Below, one piece after another: positions 23,090 through 35,160 of a DNA stretch of 64,000 nt; position 1 is the stretch's first letter, and every line of letters starts with the position of its first letter. The translations under genes were made by a program, and so were the position numbers. This stretch comes from Apoderus coryli (Eukaryota; Arthropoda; Insecta; Coleoptera; Attelabidae): contig OU452210.1 in the NCBI GenBank assembly GCA_911728435.2, positions 9,424,001 to 9,488,000 on the forward strand. Reading direction: 5' to 3'. The notes below the pieces were generated by a model that did not search any database, was not told the origin of the DNA, and was given only the letters and a program-made list of their open reading frames with translations.

Positions 23090-23540
23090 CAACGTAATTA
23101 TTAAATAAATGATTATTTAATTTAAAAGTTCCATATGTATATAAACAACCTCCTCATTCAAATAAGTAGAAGCCCCTTGTTTCATCAGATAAAAAAATGT
23201 ATGGTACATACGTATGTACGAGTTGATATAAAAGTAGGTTGCATGGGGTGATTTCATAAACGCAGACATTGAGGGATGTATTCAGTATATATGGTCGCAA
23301 TTAAAATAGCGTTGACTCCCATCCCCTCGACACCCCACATTTTACCACCACTACCACCATTAATGGGGTGTGGGATGCATGGATGAAATGTGTAGTTGTG
23401 TACATAATGCTTATAATGAGTAACCTCTACAACAGTATCATAATATATGAAATGTTAAACAATAACTAATTGTATAGATCAAAAACATTTCAGCTACCGA
23501 GTTATGATGATTAATTACGTAAATATGGACAGCGATGTTA

Positions 23541-23640
23541 AAATGAACAATATTTACTGCCAAATCTGGAGTACCACAAGGATCTAATCTTGGTCTGTCG
23601 CTATTTTTAATAATCATAAATGACTTAGTCAAAACCTGAG
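23541..23640 (+). pseudogene. Non-LTR reverse transcriptase motif B fragment
   Basis: The frame reads KSGVPQGSNLGLSLFLIIINDLVKT followed by a stop; the P-Q-G-S and I-N-D-L motifs are those of LINE reverse transcriptases. A one-base frameshift just upstream links it to a poorly conserved stretch. Only about 30 residues can be recognised. Confidence 0.55.
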
Positions 23641-23689
23641 CTTGCCATTGCCGTGTAAAGTAGAGTATACCACAACATAAATATATATT

Positions 23690-24185
23690 GAGCCGCCTGA
23701 CTGTTAAACCCGTTAGTAACAGTTTCTTTCAACATCTCATCAATTTCAGACGACTTCCACCAAGAAATTTTTTAAGTTTTGGAAAAAGATGAAAGTGTGC
23801 ACAAAGCTTTACAATACCTCTCAGCATTCGCTGTCGTTCTTATTGGCAGAAAGTCGATGAGAACAATGCTTATCCGGTTTCGGTGTTGAGGATTCTGGCT
23901 TGAATTATCGTGATCTTGTTGGGGAGAGATTGAAGCCATTCACTGGAGTGTAGTATGTAATGCACGTTTCATCATCGGCCACAATATGACTCAAGAACTC
24001 GTAACCCCTTTCATGCCCTCCAAAAATGATAAAGAATGTGCCAAAGGCCTTGTTTCTTTTGAAATGAAGTTTTTCAATAACAATTTGATAAACTACTGAC
24101 CTTGACATTTCTCGGAATTCCTGTTGAAGCTCTTCAATGGTAAAAAGAATGTCACACCCATCGTTCTTCACCATGGACCTTCGTT
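23690..24185 (-). pseudogene. mariner transposase relic
   Basis: From 24174 on the minus strand: IEELQQEFREMSRSVVYQI (helix-turn-helix), then GYEFLSHIVADDETCITYYT (first catalytic Asp in a D-D-E-T motif), then SPTRSR. After frameshifts, a stretch near 23770 reads FQNLKNFLGG, matching the L-F-x-x-L-K-x-x-L-G-G block after the third catalytic Asp. The middle, with the H-D-N-A motif, is unrecognisable. The lineage differs from that of the 4-kb element (D-D-E-T-x-x-x-Y-Y-T rather than D-E-S-W-I-Y). Confidence 0.6.
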
Positions 24186-24200
24186 ATTCGTTCCATTAAT

Positions 24201-24274
24201 CAAAACTATTAAAGATTTTTGTAAATGCATAAGATTTATTTATTTAAAAACTTAGTTACAAGAAAGTCCATTGA
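24201..24274 (+). repeat. 74-bp direct repeat, right copy
   Basis: Partner of 23016-23089, with three mismatches. It lies directly beside the start of the mariner relic on the minus strand. Confidence 0.7.
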
Positions 24275-27200
24275 TATTCATAAGTCGCCACGTATATTCC
24301 TGCAGATTAAACATGTGTATGTAATAAACACACAAAAACGTTTTTTGTTGATCAATTATACGAATTGTCTAAAGCAATTCATAATATATTGCATGCGAAT
24401 ATTTCGATGACATTTTCATGAAATTTGCTGGGTTGTGCGAGTATATGGTTATTGCTTGGAGTGCATTGCAATTACCGAATGCAGGACCCACTCGTCTCCC
24501 AATTTAAAGCGCCCTCTGGTGTTGTATAACAATGTCCCTTTTTATTGCACTAGTTAACTGTGGAAAGCTTCGAGGACCACAAAATGCAGGTTATCACTAA
24601 AAAGCCAATCACAATTTACAAAAACCACAGACAGATTCATTGTGTGAAAACAACATTTATGTCTAATTGTTGGGTTAGATAATTTCAATTATTTGAAACG
24701 ATAATGTTTAGAGTCTAAATTTTTTGATATAAATAAAAAATAACCAGCAGAAATGAAATTTGGCATATGATATACCAAACAACCAGGTTCTCAGCTAGCA
24801 TTTTTGAAGAATCGTGCAGATTAGACAAAACTGATCACGACCAAGATGATTTATCCCTGCTCAATGATTTTAGTGTCAAATTTCTCAATGATTAGTCAAC
24901 GGTCAAACATGCTCTAAGGTTAAAATGATGGGGTTTGTACATAAGAATTCCAAAGGCTCTATACATCGATTATATTTTTATTGATGGTAAAAAAAATTGT
25001 GAAATAAAATAGATTATGTGTGTATGTATCACATATCCTTCCCCTTGTTTTTGTCAAAACTTATAGCTAGAAGACCAAGGGGAATCCATATAAAATATAA
25101 TTTACGATTTTCTCTATGTTCATGCTCCTCTACCTATATCAGTTTATTTACAAAATGATTGTTATGATATCTATTTTATTATTTTCCATTATATGCTCGG
25201 AAAATCTTTTGTTCTACACATGCGATAGTAACAATTTTACTTATATAAGAAACAATAAAACAAATACAGACATAAATTTACTAATCTACAAAAATAAATC
25301 ACATTATTAATTTGAGCAGTTATGCCGCTTTATTAATTCACGAGCGCAGCCACTTGTAAACGGCTAAGGCTAAGAAAAAACTATCCAAACCAAATTTAGG
25401 TTTACTGTCAAGTATGCAAACATTTTTGAACTTCAATGTTTCCCGTCCAATCGATTTGTAGTTCCTCTTTGCAAAATGTAGAGTATGTGTTTTGTTTGTG
25501 ACCTTTGGAGGGTTGTTGTTGAACTTATGCCATTAGAACTTGCTTGATCCAGACACGGAGATCACAGCACAAGTTGGACACCGATGAACGCGGGTCTGAC
25601 CGCAGTGATTTGAGTTTCTTGCAGGTTATCATTGGACATTGATCTAGATCTTAGTTATATGTGTGTGTGTGTGTTTGATATCGACGTACGATGGAATGCT
25701 TTATGTGTGTTTGCACGTTTAATGAGCCCTTATTAGGATCAATACTTGTCATAAAATCTAAGGTAATTTCAACTTTCTCTATCTCAGGAAATGTTAATTT
25801 AACTGAGTCCATTGAATTGCTTTATTATCATTCCGTTTAAAGTTCTCTTGCCAGAGAGTCGGTCAGAGTCAGATTATTGTTTCTCCCAAAACTAAAGAGT
25901 CAGTTTTGTGTGGAGTACAATAGCGTGGAAACCCAGCTATTGTGAAATTTTTGTCATGCGTCTGTTTCCATAAACTTCGGCAACTGAGTTTGTCTTTGAG
26001 CCATCATTTAACCAGCATAATATCTACAGATATACAATCACTGTGCTTGAATACTATGCGATACGAGCCAACTATAGGTTGTATAGAAAAATAGAAATAT
26101 TTTTATTAAAGATCCTATCATGGTTATATTGTTCCCAATAAAAAAGGATTGAACGTCCATATATTACCTGATTTATGCATTTGCTCATACGGCGGTTATT
26201 GTCGAACACTAATTTAGATAGATAGATACCGTTTAATGGGTATGCCTAGTCATTAATCAAGGGCTATTTTTTCAAATGTTTGTATTCAAAAATTGAAATA
26301 TTTATTGTTTTAATAAATGGCGATACATGTTCATTGTATGTCAGTAAAATATTACTACGGTATTGTTCTATGCCATCACCTGCTTACTATTTTTATTTAG
26401 CGACTAGAAGTAATTAATATTTTTATTCATGCTGATATTCCCATCAAATAATATGTGGTTGTTATGTCCATATCAATTACTGATAATCAGCCGTTCCCAA
26501 GACAAGATTTCATTGTTCAACCTGGGCAATAACGACCATAGTTCATGTTTTTCTTTTATCCAAGTATAAGCTGAGTCTTTGCCCTTCGGGAACCTCGTTC
26601 GTCTTCAAAACCCCATTGATATGATTGTTCTTTTATCTCTGCAGATGAATTTATTCATTGCTCGGGAATGTGACGAAGAATCTCCAAAATAGCATTAGAT
26701 TGAGCTGCTACCATATTGTGTTTATTCTCCACTCAGAGCAAACGCGGCATCTGTCATGCTTTGATATTTTATGGTATAAAGTTATTAACGCACATTTTAT
26801 CATTTTTATCAAGCTTGTACTGTATCAAGGAATCACACGTCGCAGTATATTAGCACAACAGGGAAAGGGGCTATAGTATTGAAACTTGAGCAAGCCTTAG
26901 ATTGCTAGTTTGTTCGGCCTTCTATTTGCTAAAGAGTTATCCAGAAATGTACATTTAAAATTTGTAGAATTCTCATCGTAACTTTATGTCCGTGATCAAT
27001 AAATAATATCGGATATAATGTAACTCCCTTTGGTAAATAGACATTCTGGTCATAATATCTATCAAAATCTCAATCTCATTATGCCTCGTGTATGTCTCAT
27101 GTGTGTTGTATACGGTTTAACGCTTCCACATGCATAGCACGATTTATCTGTAAGTCAAAGCTATTGGGTGACACATAAGCTGTCAACAAACCTGATTGGT

Positions 27201-30200
27201 TATAGGTACCTGACCAACTCTATCTTAATCACTGACTATATTACCAAAATATGATACGCATATATCGAGTTTGGGACGTTTGGCAATTACAAACAGCTTG
27301 ATGCATGTATCGTCACAGCTCAGACGTGAATATTCCTATGGGAATGTGATTTATAACTATGCTATTGATTAGTTGATGTCACTTGAGTTGAGATGCTGGA
27401 CGATGTTTAGCATAATGCACTCTATAATCTCCATTGGTAACTGTCACCAGTTACATCCTATTCCTATCGATGACGCTTACATATATGCAGCGTCAGGATG
27501 TATATTGGTATAAACAGTAATTAGAAAAGGAACTTTTTAAAAACAATTTCTTTGGGTCTAATAAATATTTGCCTATTTATTTTATTTTCTTGATATCCAA
27601 AAAATTATAAATACAATGTCTCCACGGATAGAGTATTTTAATAGTAGCTATGAAATTAACCACTTTAAGAAAAAAGTTTATTAGTGTTTTTTTGCACAAT
27701 TGGTGTAATAAATCACGGTTTTCAAAATATTTTCGTAAAAAATCAAAATCATTAAAAATGTTATTTTTGATATACCCTGTACAGTAATCGTAAATTTGGT
27801 ATTTGAAATTGTAGTTTCGACACAAGCAGACGTTTTTATAAAGAATGACTTTTTCTTCTAAATCGACAAATTAAAAAGTTTTTCCTCTTCCAAACTCTAT
27901 CTAGGGAAACAAAATGTCATGAATGTAAAAAGAGTCATACAACAGGAGCATGGTCTCCAAGATTCGCTAGCATTTTTAAGGCCTGTTAAGATAATTGTAA
28001 TTTCTACGACACTGATCGCAACACGAATTCTCTGTTCCGGTTTACATTATCTATTCCAACTTTGATTTGTGAATACATTAATAAGACAATCCAAGATGCC
28101 CCTACAGCTTCCATTACCTTGATGACAAAGCCATCTTAATCCCCAATGCGAGCAGTGAAACAGCCCCAGGATAACAGATCTAATTGTTATCATTTACCAC
28201 AATTTGGTATATTCACCCCTTTCAACCTTTTAGCGGTATATACAAAACGCGCCATATCTCAGTCTAGTTAATATTTATACAATCCTGTTGTGTTAAAAAG
28301 CCATCAACGCTTTTCAGAGAGATCTTTAAGTACTTCTTAGAATATTTAAATATTTAAATGGTTGGTTTTTTATTTACGTAACAACTCAAGTGATAAAGAT
28401 TATACACCTGATAAATATTAACGAAAATGCTCTATTCTTTACGGTTGGGATTTGGAGTTATTCCAGCTACAGCTACAATATTTTCTGCATTCTGCTACTT
28501 CAATACCTCTAGCCGGATGAACGCCATCACATGGAAAACGTTTCGGGAATGTTGCTTTTTCCAGGTACTCTTTCTTCTTACATTATGATAAAACAAGTCT
28601 ATTTATCTACATTTCATTACATCCATCTAAGTGCGTGCCAACAATAAGTCAGTCATATAGAATAAGATCAAATTGAATGCTAGCCATAAAGGCCCGGAAT
28701 TGTATGTGAAGAATAATGTTTAAACCACTCGAAAGTTTAGTGGTTTTGTCTTTGCCTTTGGTCACGTGTTTCTCTGAATTCTGCCATTCTATAGACCAAA
28801 AAAGATTGACACATAACCCGTCTAGCAGATGTCTTCTATCGCTCTCTTACGCACGTGGCTGTTAACAAATGAAAGCAACACAAATAGGTATATGCCTTTC
28901 GGTAATTTCGGCTTCGTTAAAGCAATTAATTAAGACAACAAGGAGGAGAAACTTATTCGTCTGTAAGTGCTTTAGGGATCGATTTGCGTTTGACAGAATG
29001 GTTTATATAGACGACTGAAGCTGTTTATTTGTTTTTGAATTTTGTATGAATATGCGGGGACAAATAATTCACAGATACTTAGATTGAAATAAAACCAAAC
29101 TGCAATGTTGATTTTTATGCCACAACAAACAAAAACTACTGTCATTAAACCATGTGTAATTTTGTAACCTATCAACCGATTAGCATGAATTTAACTGATT
29201 TAGACAGAAAAATCATGCACTTTTCTAATTAATTATGTTTACAATAACATTCGTCACGTCAAATACTAATATTTAAGTTTTTCTTTATTACTCTATCCTA
29301 ACTTAATCCTGTCAAAAAATACTATTTTTCTAAACTATTATAAATATGGTAGCCAAATTTGGTTAGCTACACTAATTAGTAATAAAACAATGTATGATAT
29401 ATAGGATTAAGCTCAACATAAAATAAGCTATAGTTAATCAGGGTTTATGTAAATAATTAAATTTGGTGCACGGTTTTTTCTAGAGTATTAAAACTAATAC
29501 TAATGCCAACTCTGTTATAAACATGCAAACAAAATGGAATTACGAAACACACAGATACATACATGTAGTCATTGCAAAATAAATGGGTTCCAACAATAGT
29601 GGCAGTATTGAGCCATGGTATTAAATTCCACCTGACAAATGTAATTTTAGTGAAATATACTAATGGTCCAAACAGATTTGTCCGTGTGACAGCGGGAGTC
29701 ACTAAACACCATTCCTGTTTACGTATCTCTGCTAGAATTCAACGTAATTGTCCGTAATACAGACAGACAGACTTAGCAACAAACAAATGATGATACATTA
29801 TTGCTATACAAATCTAAATTTGCATCTATTAACACACGACTGTCTAATCTACTGTTTTTTTTTAATTGGCAATATGTGATGACTTCTATAGCTTTTCGTA
29901 CAGCATCAATATTTTTGGATTCATTTTTACACTGAAATACAATTTTCTATCATCAATAAGGGTTGCGAAGACTCAAAATATAAATAGTAAACAGTTGCCC
30001 TTTTATAAATATCATGTAAAACAATAATTATTGTTATAAGTAATAGTTTCCTACTATTCTAAATCATAAACAACATCCATATTAAAATCGATGACACATC
30101 TGCCCAAAAAGCAACTCATTCTGCACCACTACACATCCTGGACACAAAACTTTACCTAACTTTCGCGGCATTCTCGGATTTTCACCCTCTTACTTCCTGC

Positions 30201-32204
30201 TATCAGTTATTACCCGTAAAATATTGCTCAGACTTTACCCCGATCAACCCTATATTGTGTGGATTCATGTCAAATATACTTGTATACAATATAATAACGC
30301 AAAATATTGTTTCATATTACACAAGAATTTCGCTATATTCGCAAGAAGCCACATGTGATGAACAAAATAATTTTGTATGATGATCGTATTTCCTAGCAAG
30401 GAAAAATATTAACAAAAAAGGGAAAACTACTTAAAATAATGTTTCCGGAGACTGATACAACTTTACAAATCGAGAAAATGTCATTCTTGATAAAAATTAT
30501 TTAAGGGTCTTCAAAAATTAACAAAACATAATTTTTGCTTAAGAGGAAACTACCCCTACAGGGTGAATAGAACTCGATATTTAAATCCACATCACTTCAA
30601 CCAAGCTTAGTTGTAAAAGACATTCACTGAAACTACCACCCGTTATTAAAGTTGGCTCTATAAAATAAATTATAACTCGCCTTTATGTAATAAATAGTAA
30701 TCTAAAGGCACTAAGCGGAAATCTTCATCCCTCAGAGAACGCATTCGCCCGGAATTTTCATATTCCTGAAACATAAATCTCTATATGTTTCCTTTTGAAT
30801 TACTTATAAGTTCAAAGAAACTACAAATATAAATTAATTTAAATAATAAACAAACAATAATTTTGCTTTAATGCTAATTCAAAAACAATACCAAATGATT
30901 TAGTAAGAGGAATTTGCTACTGATGTGGATTTTGTCGATAAACCATTAAAAGAAACTACTTTCAACTTAAAACTTATTTAATATAGTTTTTTTTATGCAG
31001 AGACTGTTCGGTTGTTTTGTATTTTGTGCTTCTCGTTGAAAGGCCTATCGCACCACCTCCAATCAAAGAAAAATGGATTCCATCCTGGACACTCTTCTTA
31101 TCGTACTCACGAGTAAAAGATTGGGTTCAGGATGACCCGTTGTTAATGGTTGAAAATGAATCTGCTCAGTATTATGCAAATTGTGCAAGCTGTCGTATAA
31201 AAAAGGGGGTATTTCCTGTTATGGAACTTATTACTTCCTAAACATTGCTTTGTCAAATGTAAAACCTAAGCCTATTCAATAATACAACTTATTGAAGGGT
31301 GTTGATAATCGGTTCGAACGCAAATAAATAACGCACGCAATACATACAAAATACTATAAAAAAGACAAAATATTTAATTTTGGTAATAACTCAACAAAAT
31401 TGATTGACATGAAGATATAATCTTCCCTTATTTTATATCTGATATAAATCTTCTTTTATATATCCAGTTGTACGTACATACGTTGTTTCCATATGGTATG
31501 ATAGTGTGAATCAAAACAATAAATTGTAAAACACTAAATAAAAAGCCGGAAATGCTATCGGCTTGACACAATCGTAGTTGATGGCTAAATTGGGCAATAT
31601 TTGTTATTGGATCCCATGCCATTTAACGCTCTTTTTAGTCCGTTAGAAAATTGGAATTTCCTGCCCACGATTATTATTATTATTTTTTGACTGAAAATAA
31701 GTATTCCACATAGTTTTATTGGATTAGTTTTGGTGGTTTCTGTTTTCACCAGGCAAATGTGGTGTGAGTAAGTTTATCAATTCAAATCGACATGTAAAAT
31801 CGTAATATTGAGTCATTTATAAGCATTCCAAAGACGTCAATCAACCAAAACAACATGAAGAATTGTGTAGCAAATAGATTTTCGTTGGATACCACATCTA
31901 TTGCAACAAAAGCATCTAGGTCTGGTGTCAAAAAACTTTCAACGCAGAAAATTCTAAAAATGTCTGTTAAAATCCTCCGTACGGTCCCGACCAAGACCCC
32001 AACGATTTCTTTACCTTTCCGAAAATCAAGAATCGAAAGCGTACAGCTTTCCGTATTTCTGTCTATGCGAGAACATTCAGACCACTGAAGGAGTAGTGAA
32101 TTATAAGTACCTACCTAAAACATCTCAAATATTTGAGCGATTTCCAAAGGAAATATGCATTTTTTGTTTATTTTCAAACAAATTGAAATAAATAATTTTT
32201 TTTA
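24275..32204. other. Long AT-rich stretch without recognised genes
   Basis: Eight kilobases in which every frame is short and matches nothing I know. A short GT microsatellite lies near 25660-25674. 'ataccctgtacag' near 27772 resembles element ends but has no partner. This may be intron or intergenic DNA. Confidence 0.45.
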
Positions 32205-32290
32205 ATTTATTGTCACGACCAACGTTTCGACAGTTTAAATATCCTCTATGTCTTTCATGACACTTGATGTCCAAGTTCCCATTGTTACAC
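32205..32290 (-). repeat. Penelope-like element 3'-end motif (candidate)
   Basis: The minus strand reads GACATAGAGGAT ... CTGTCGAAACGTTGG followed by GTGACAATAAATT. This resembles the conserved block with 'CGAAACGTTGG' and a nearby AATAAA seen at ends of insect Penelope-like elements. No reverse transcriptase or GIY-YIG sequence was seen beside it. Confidence 0.35.
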
Positions 32291-32439
32291 AATGAATTTG
32301 TTTGTAAAATGAGTTCTCAATTTGAAAATATGTTTTTTGGTTTCTTCTTATAATAGTCGAAGGAAAGTATATTATGTGTTCCCCCTTCGGAGATTTATTC
32401 GTGAAAATTACTTCCTTTTTCTATTTTTTTTCAAATTTC

Positions 32440-32490
32440 CAATGTGTCTTATGACGTTTCCTCTTGCGTTTGAGGCATCCTCAGGTACTG
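32440..32490 (-). repeat. Penelope-like or hammerhead-like motif (candidate)
   Basis: The minus strand reads CTGAGGATGCCTC, then GCAAGAGGAAACGTC. CTGAGGA fits the hammerhead CUGANGA box and GAAAC the second box, with cleavage triplet GUC. Only three base pairs form in the intervening stem (CTC with GAG). It lies about 200 bases from the related motif in the same orientation. Confidence 0.35.
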
Positions 32491-35084
32491 ATATTACATT
32501 AATATTTTTTATGCTAATCTAAAAATAGAATACGTTAAAGATTGTAATTAATTAATTAATTGTTAGAACTGGTAAAGTGCATGTTAAATCGATTGTTTAT
32601 GTTGTTAGAATTTTGATTTAATATTCAAAAAGTGTGTTTGAGTATAATCGTAGTAGAATGAGGCATATCAGTGTAAACGTCAGCAATCTGCTCATCAAAA
32701 TTCATTTATTATGCAATTTTAATGTTGTGATGGTTGGACCTTTGTGAATTTAACTGGTTATTAGATTAACGTGGAAGAATAAACATTTGATTTTGACCCT
32801 TTTTCATCAGTAGGGTCAACTGTTAATTTTTCATCTATTGTGCAAATACCGGTCATATTCGTATATTCTTTATAATATGCGGGACTACCATCCAGTCGTT
32901 TGACACTTGAAAATAAGTAATGGACTTCATTTTTAATCTTGGCTGTCGACATGTTGCCAAGTCTGGTGTAATGTCCGGAACGAAAAATGACAATACACAG
33001 AAGACATGATTAATAAACGAGTGCTTTATTGTAACAATGAATAAAAAATTAAGGGTAAAAGGTAAATATTATTATTATCCAAGTTTGGGTACATCGGATA
33101 TTTAGCAGATTTTTTTAACGGTGAATGATGATGGTCGATTTATCTTTTCCTCATAAGATGGATTACTGAAAAAAATGTCGTAAAACGTTATTTGGAATAA
33201 TTTCACTCTAACTGTAATTTGTTTTCTTTTTAAAACTAAATTGTTAATCGGTGTCAAAATACTTAGTTGAAACTTTGTTAAAACAGAGGCTTAAACCAAT
33301 AATTTTCTTATGGTTTCATTTTCTTCTTACTGAAAATTTAGATTTGGTAAGTAGGTACGTTGTTTCTGATACAAGTCTCGGTTTGATTAGGCTTAGATTA
33401 CAGGTTCGCAAACCTTGGTCTTTATTTCGAAAGAGCAGGCTTAGTTTCGGTCTGGTCTCAACCTCGATCTGAAGATTCTTTCATTCATAAATAAAATTCT
33501 TTATTATTATATTAAAATCTTTCGGAAAATTGAATCAAATAGAGATAAAATTTCATTGTAAAAGACGTGAAAATCGAAATACAGTGAACTTTATCATTCG
33601 TCTATTAGATACGAGTATGTAGAACAATAAAAGACATTTTCAGATGTGTTAACATAAGTAATATCGATCCTGGTTGTCACACCACTTTCTTCATCTCCAG
33701 TGTTTGCATGGATAACTTCAATAATCCGTTTCTCCCTCATGTGATATGTCAATGTTTCCTAACAAAGGAACAAAAGTAATGCATCCTATATGCATGCATA
33801 TATTATTATTTGTATTCCTCTCTATATAACCTATATCCCCACTGACATAATATAAGGCAAATGCCAATGCACTCTCTGTAGCTATGGTTACGATGCTAAC
33901 GTACAATTCAAATGCATCCCTCAACCCTTTACGTAATATTGCCTATAAGCTTTTTTTTTACACTCTCTCCAGTACCCACAAAGTTGAGAATATTATGTTT
34001 TTGTCCATAAATTATAATCAGTAGCGCAGTTTTGCTCTTTGGAGAGATGATTGAGATGAAGCCATCCAGTTACATAATCTTACACTGCATAATGCTGGTA
34101 AATTCTCCAATTAATTTTAGAAAATACAAATTTGGAATCCTTAAATTTATATTTTCAACAGAGGGTGCTAGTAAGAAAATAATTAGACAAATTGTCTAAC
34201 TGCTAAAAGTTATTAGTTTTTAGATTATCCTCTAATAACACATGGAAAAAAACAATAAATCACGCGAATAAACGGCATATATATATATACACACGATTTG
34301 CCTCCAAATTGTCATAGTGCGTTGTTTAGATTACTTCAAGGCATTAATCTGATTAATCTGAAATAGGCGACCAGCCAAACCGATATCGGTAATGTAATTG
34401 GTTAGTTCTAAACTTAGCTTAACATGCAAATAGAGTAATAAATTTCTAAATAGCACCTTTGCGACCAATAATTTTATAGCATCCTATTTGTCACCGTTTT
34501 TCTTTATTTTGTGGACATAGATACTCTTATTGCAGATAAGTCCGATATTACAACAATATTTGATAACATTTTAATCATTTGTTTGTAGTTGCTCCATGAC
34601 AAAGCAATTTTTTTTTCAAGTACCTTTTAAGATATCTGGCAATGACCAGAAGCGAGTTGTTTCCTTCTAGTTTAGGAACTGTAACGGATCAAAGAAACTC
34701 TGAAATAATGTGAGGCTATTAACTGTTTCTTGACAACAACAGGATGCTAAATTATGCTGTTTTAATAAACTTGTTATCATCAAGTCTTCACATTAATATT
34801 CCACAGGTTGTGTCCTTTCATCGACGTGTGTATTTGAAAGCAAACCAACACATTACAGTGACTGTTTTGTTCTCAACAAACACCAATCTACTGTTGGATA
34901 ATGGAAATACGTATATAACATGAACATACAGAACTGAGGACCACTGCTGAATGTGTGCATCATCTCGTTTGTAAATTGAATTGTTCCTATTGTTGCATCC
35001 ACTCTATATTCTAATCATCTCTCCTGGATAGAAAACATAAAATCAATTTTCAATACCACCCTATACTTTATATCTTATCAATTC
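32491..35084. other. No gene recognised
   Basis: AT-rich sequence; the longest frames here (33251 plus, 33718 minus, 32761 minus) have no motif or context support. Confidence 0.5.
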
Positions 35085-35160
35085 ATTCAAAAATTGCACC
35101 ACAGGGTTCACATTGTGGACCACTGCTATTTAATTTATATGCATTAATAAAATTCGTCGT
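35085..35160 (+). pseudogene. Non-LTR reverse transcriptase motif B scrap
   Basis: The frame reads KIAPQGSHCGPLLFNLYAL; A-P-Q-G-S-x-x-G-P-L-L-F is the motif B signature of LINE reverse transcriptases. Nothing further is recognisable on either side. Confidence 0.5.

Noticed and set aside
25655..25680. GT dinucleotide run
   Set aside because: Ordinary short microsatellite with no associated feature.
31310..31330. 'ggttcgaacgc', like a tRNA T-arm
   Set aside because: No acceptor, D-arm or anticodon-arm pairing is found around it.
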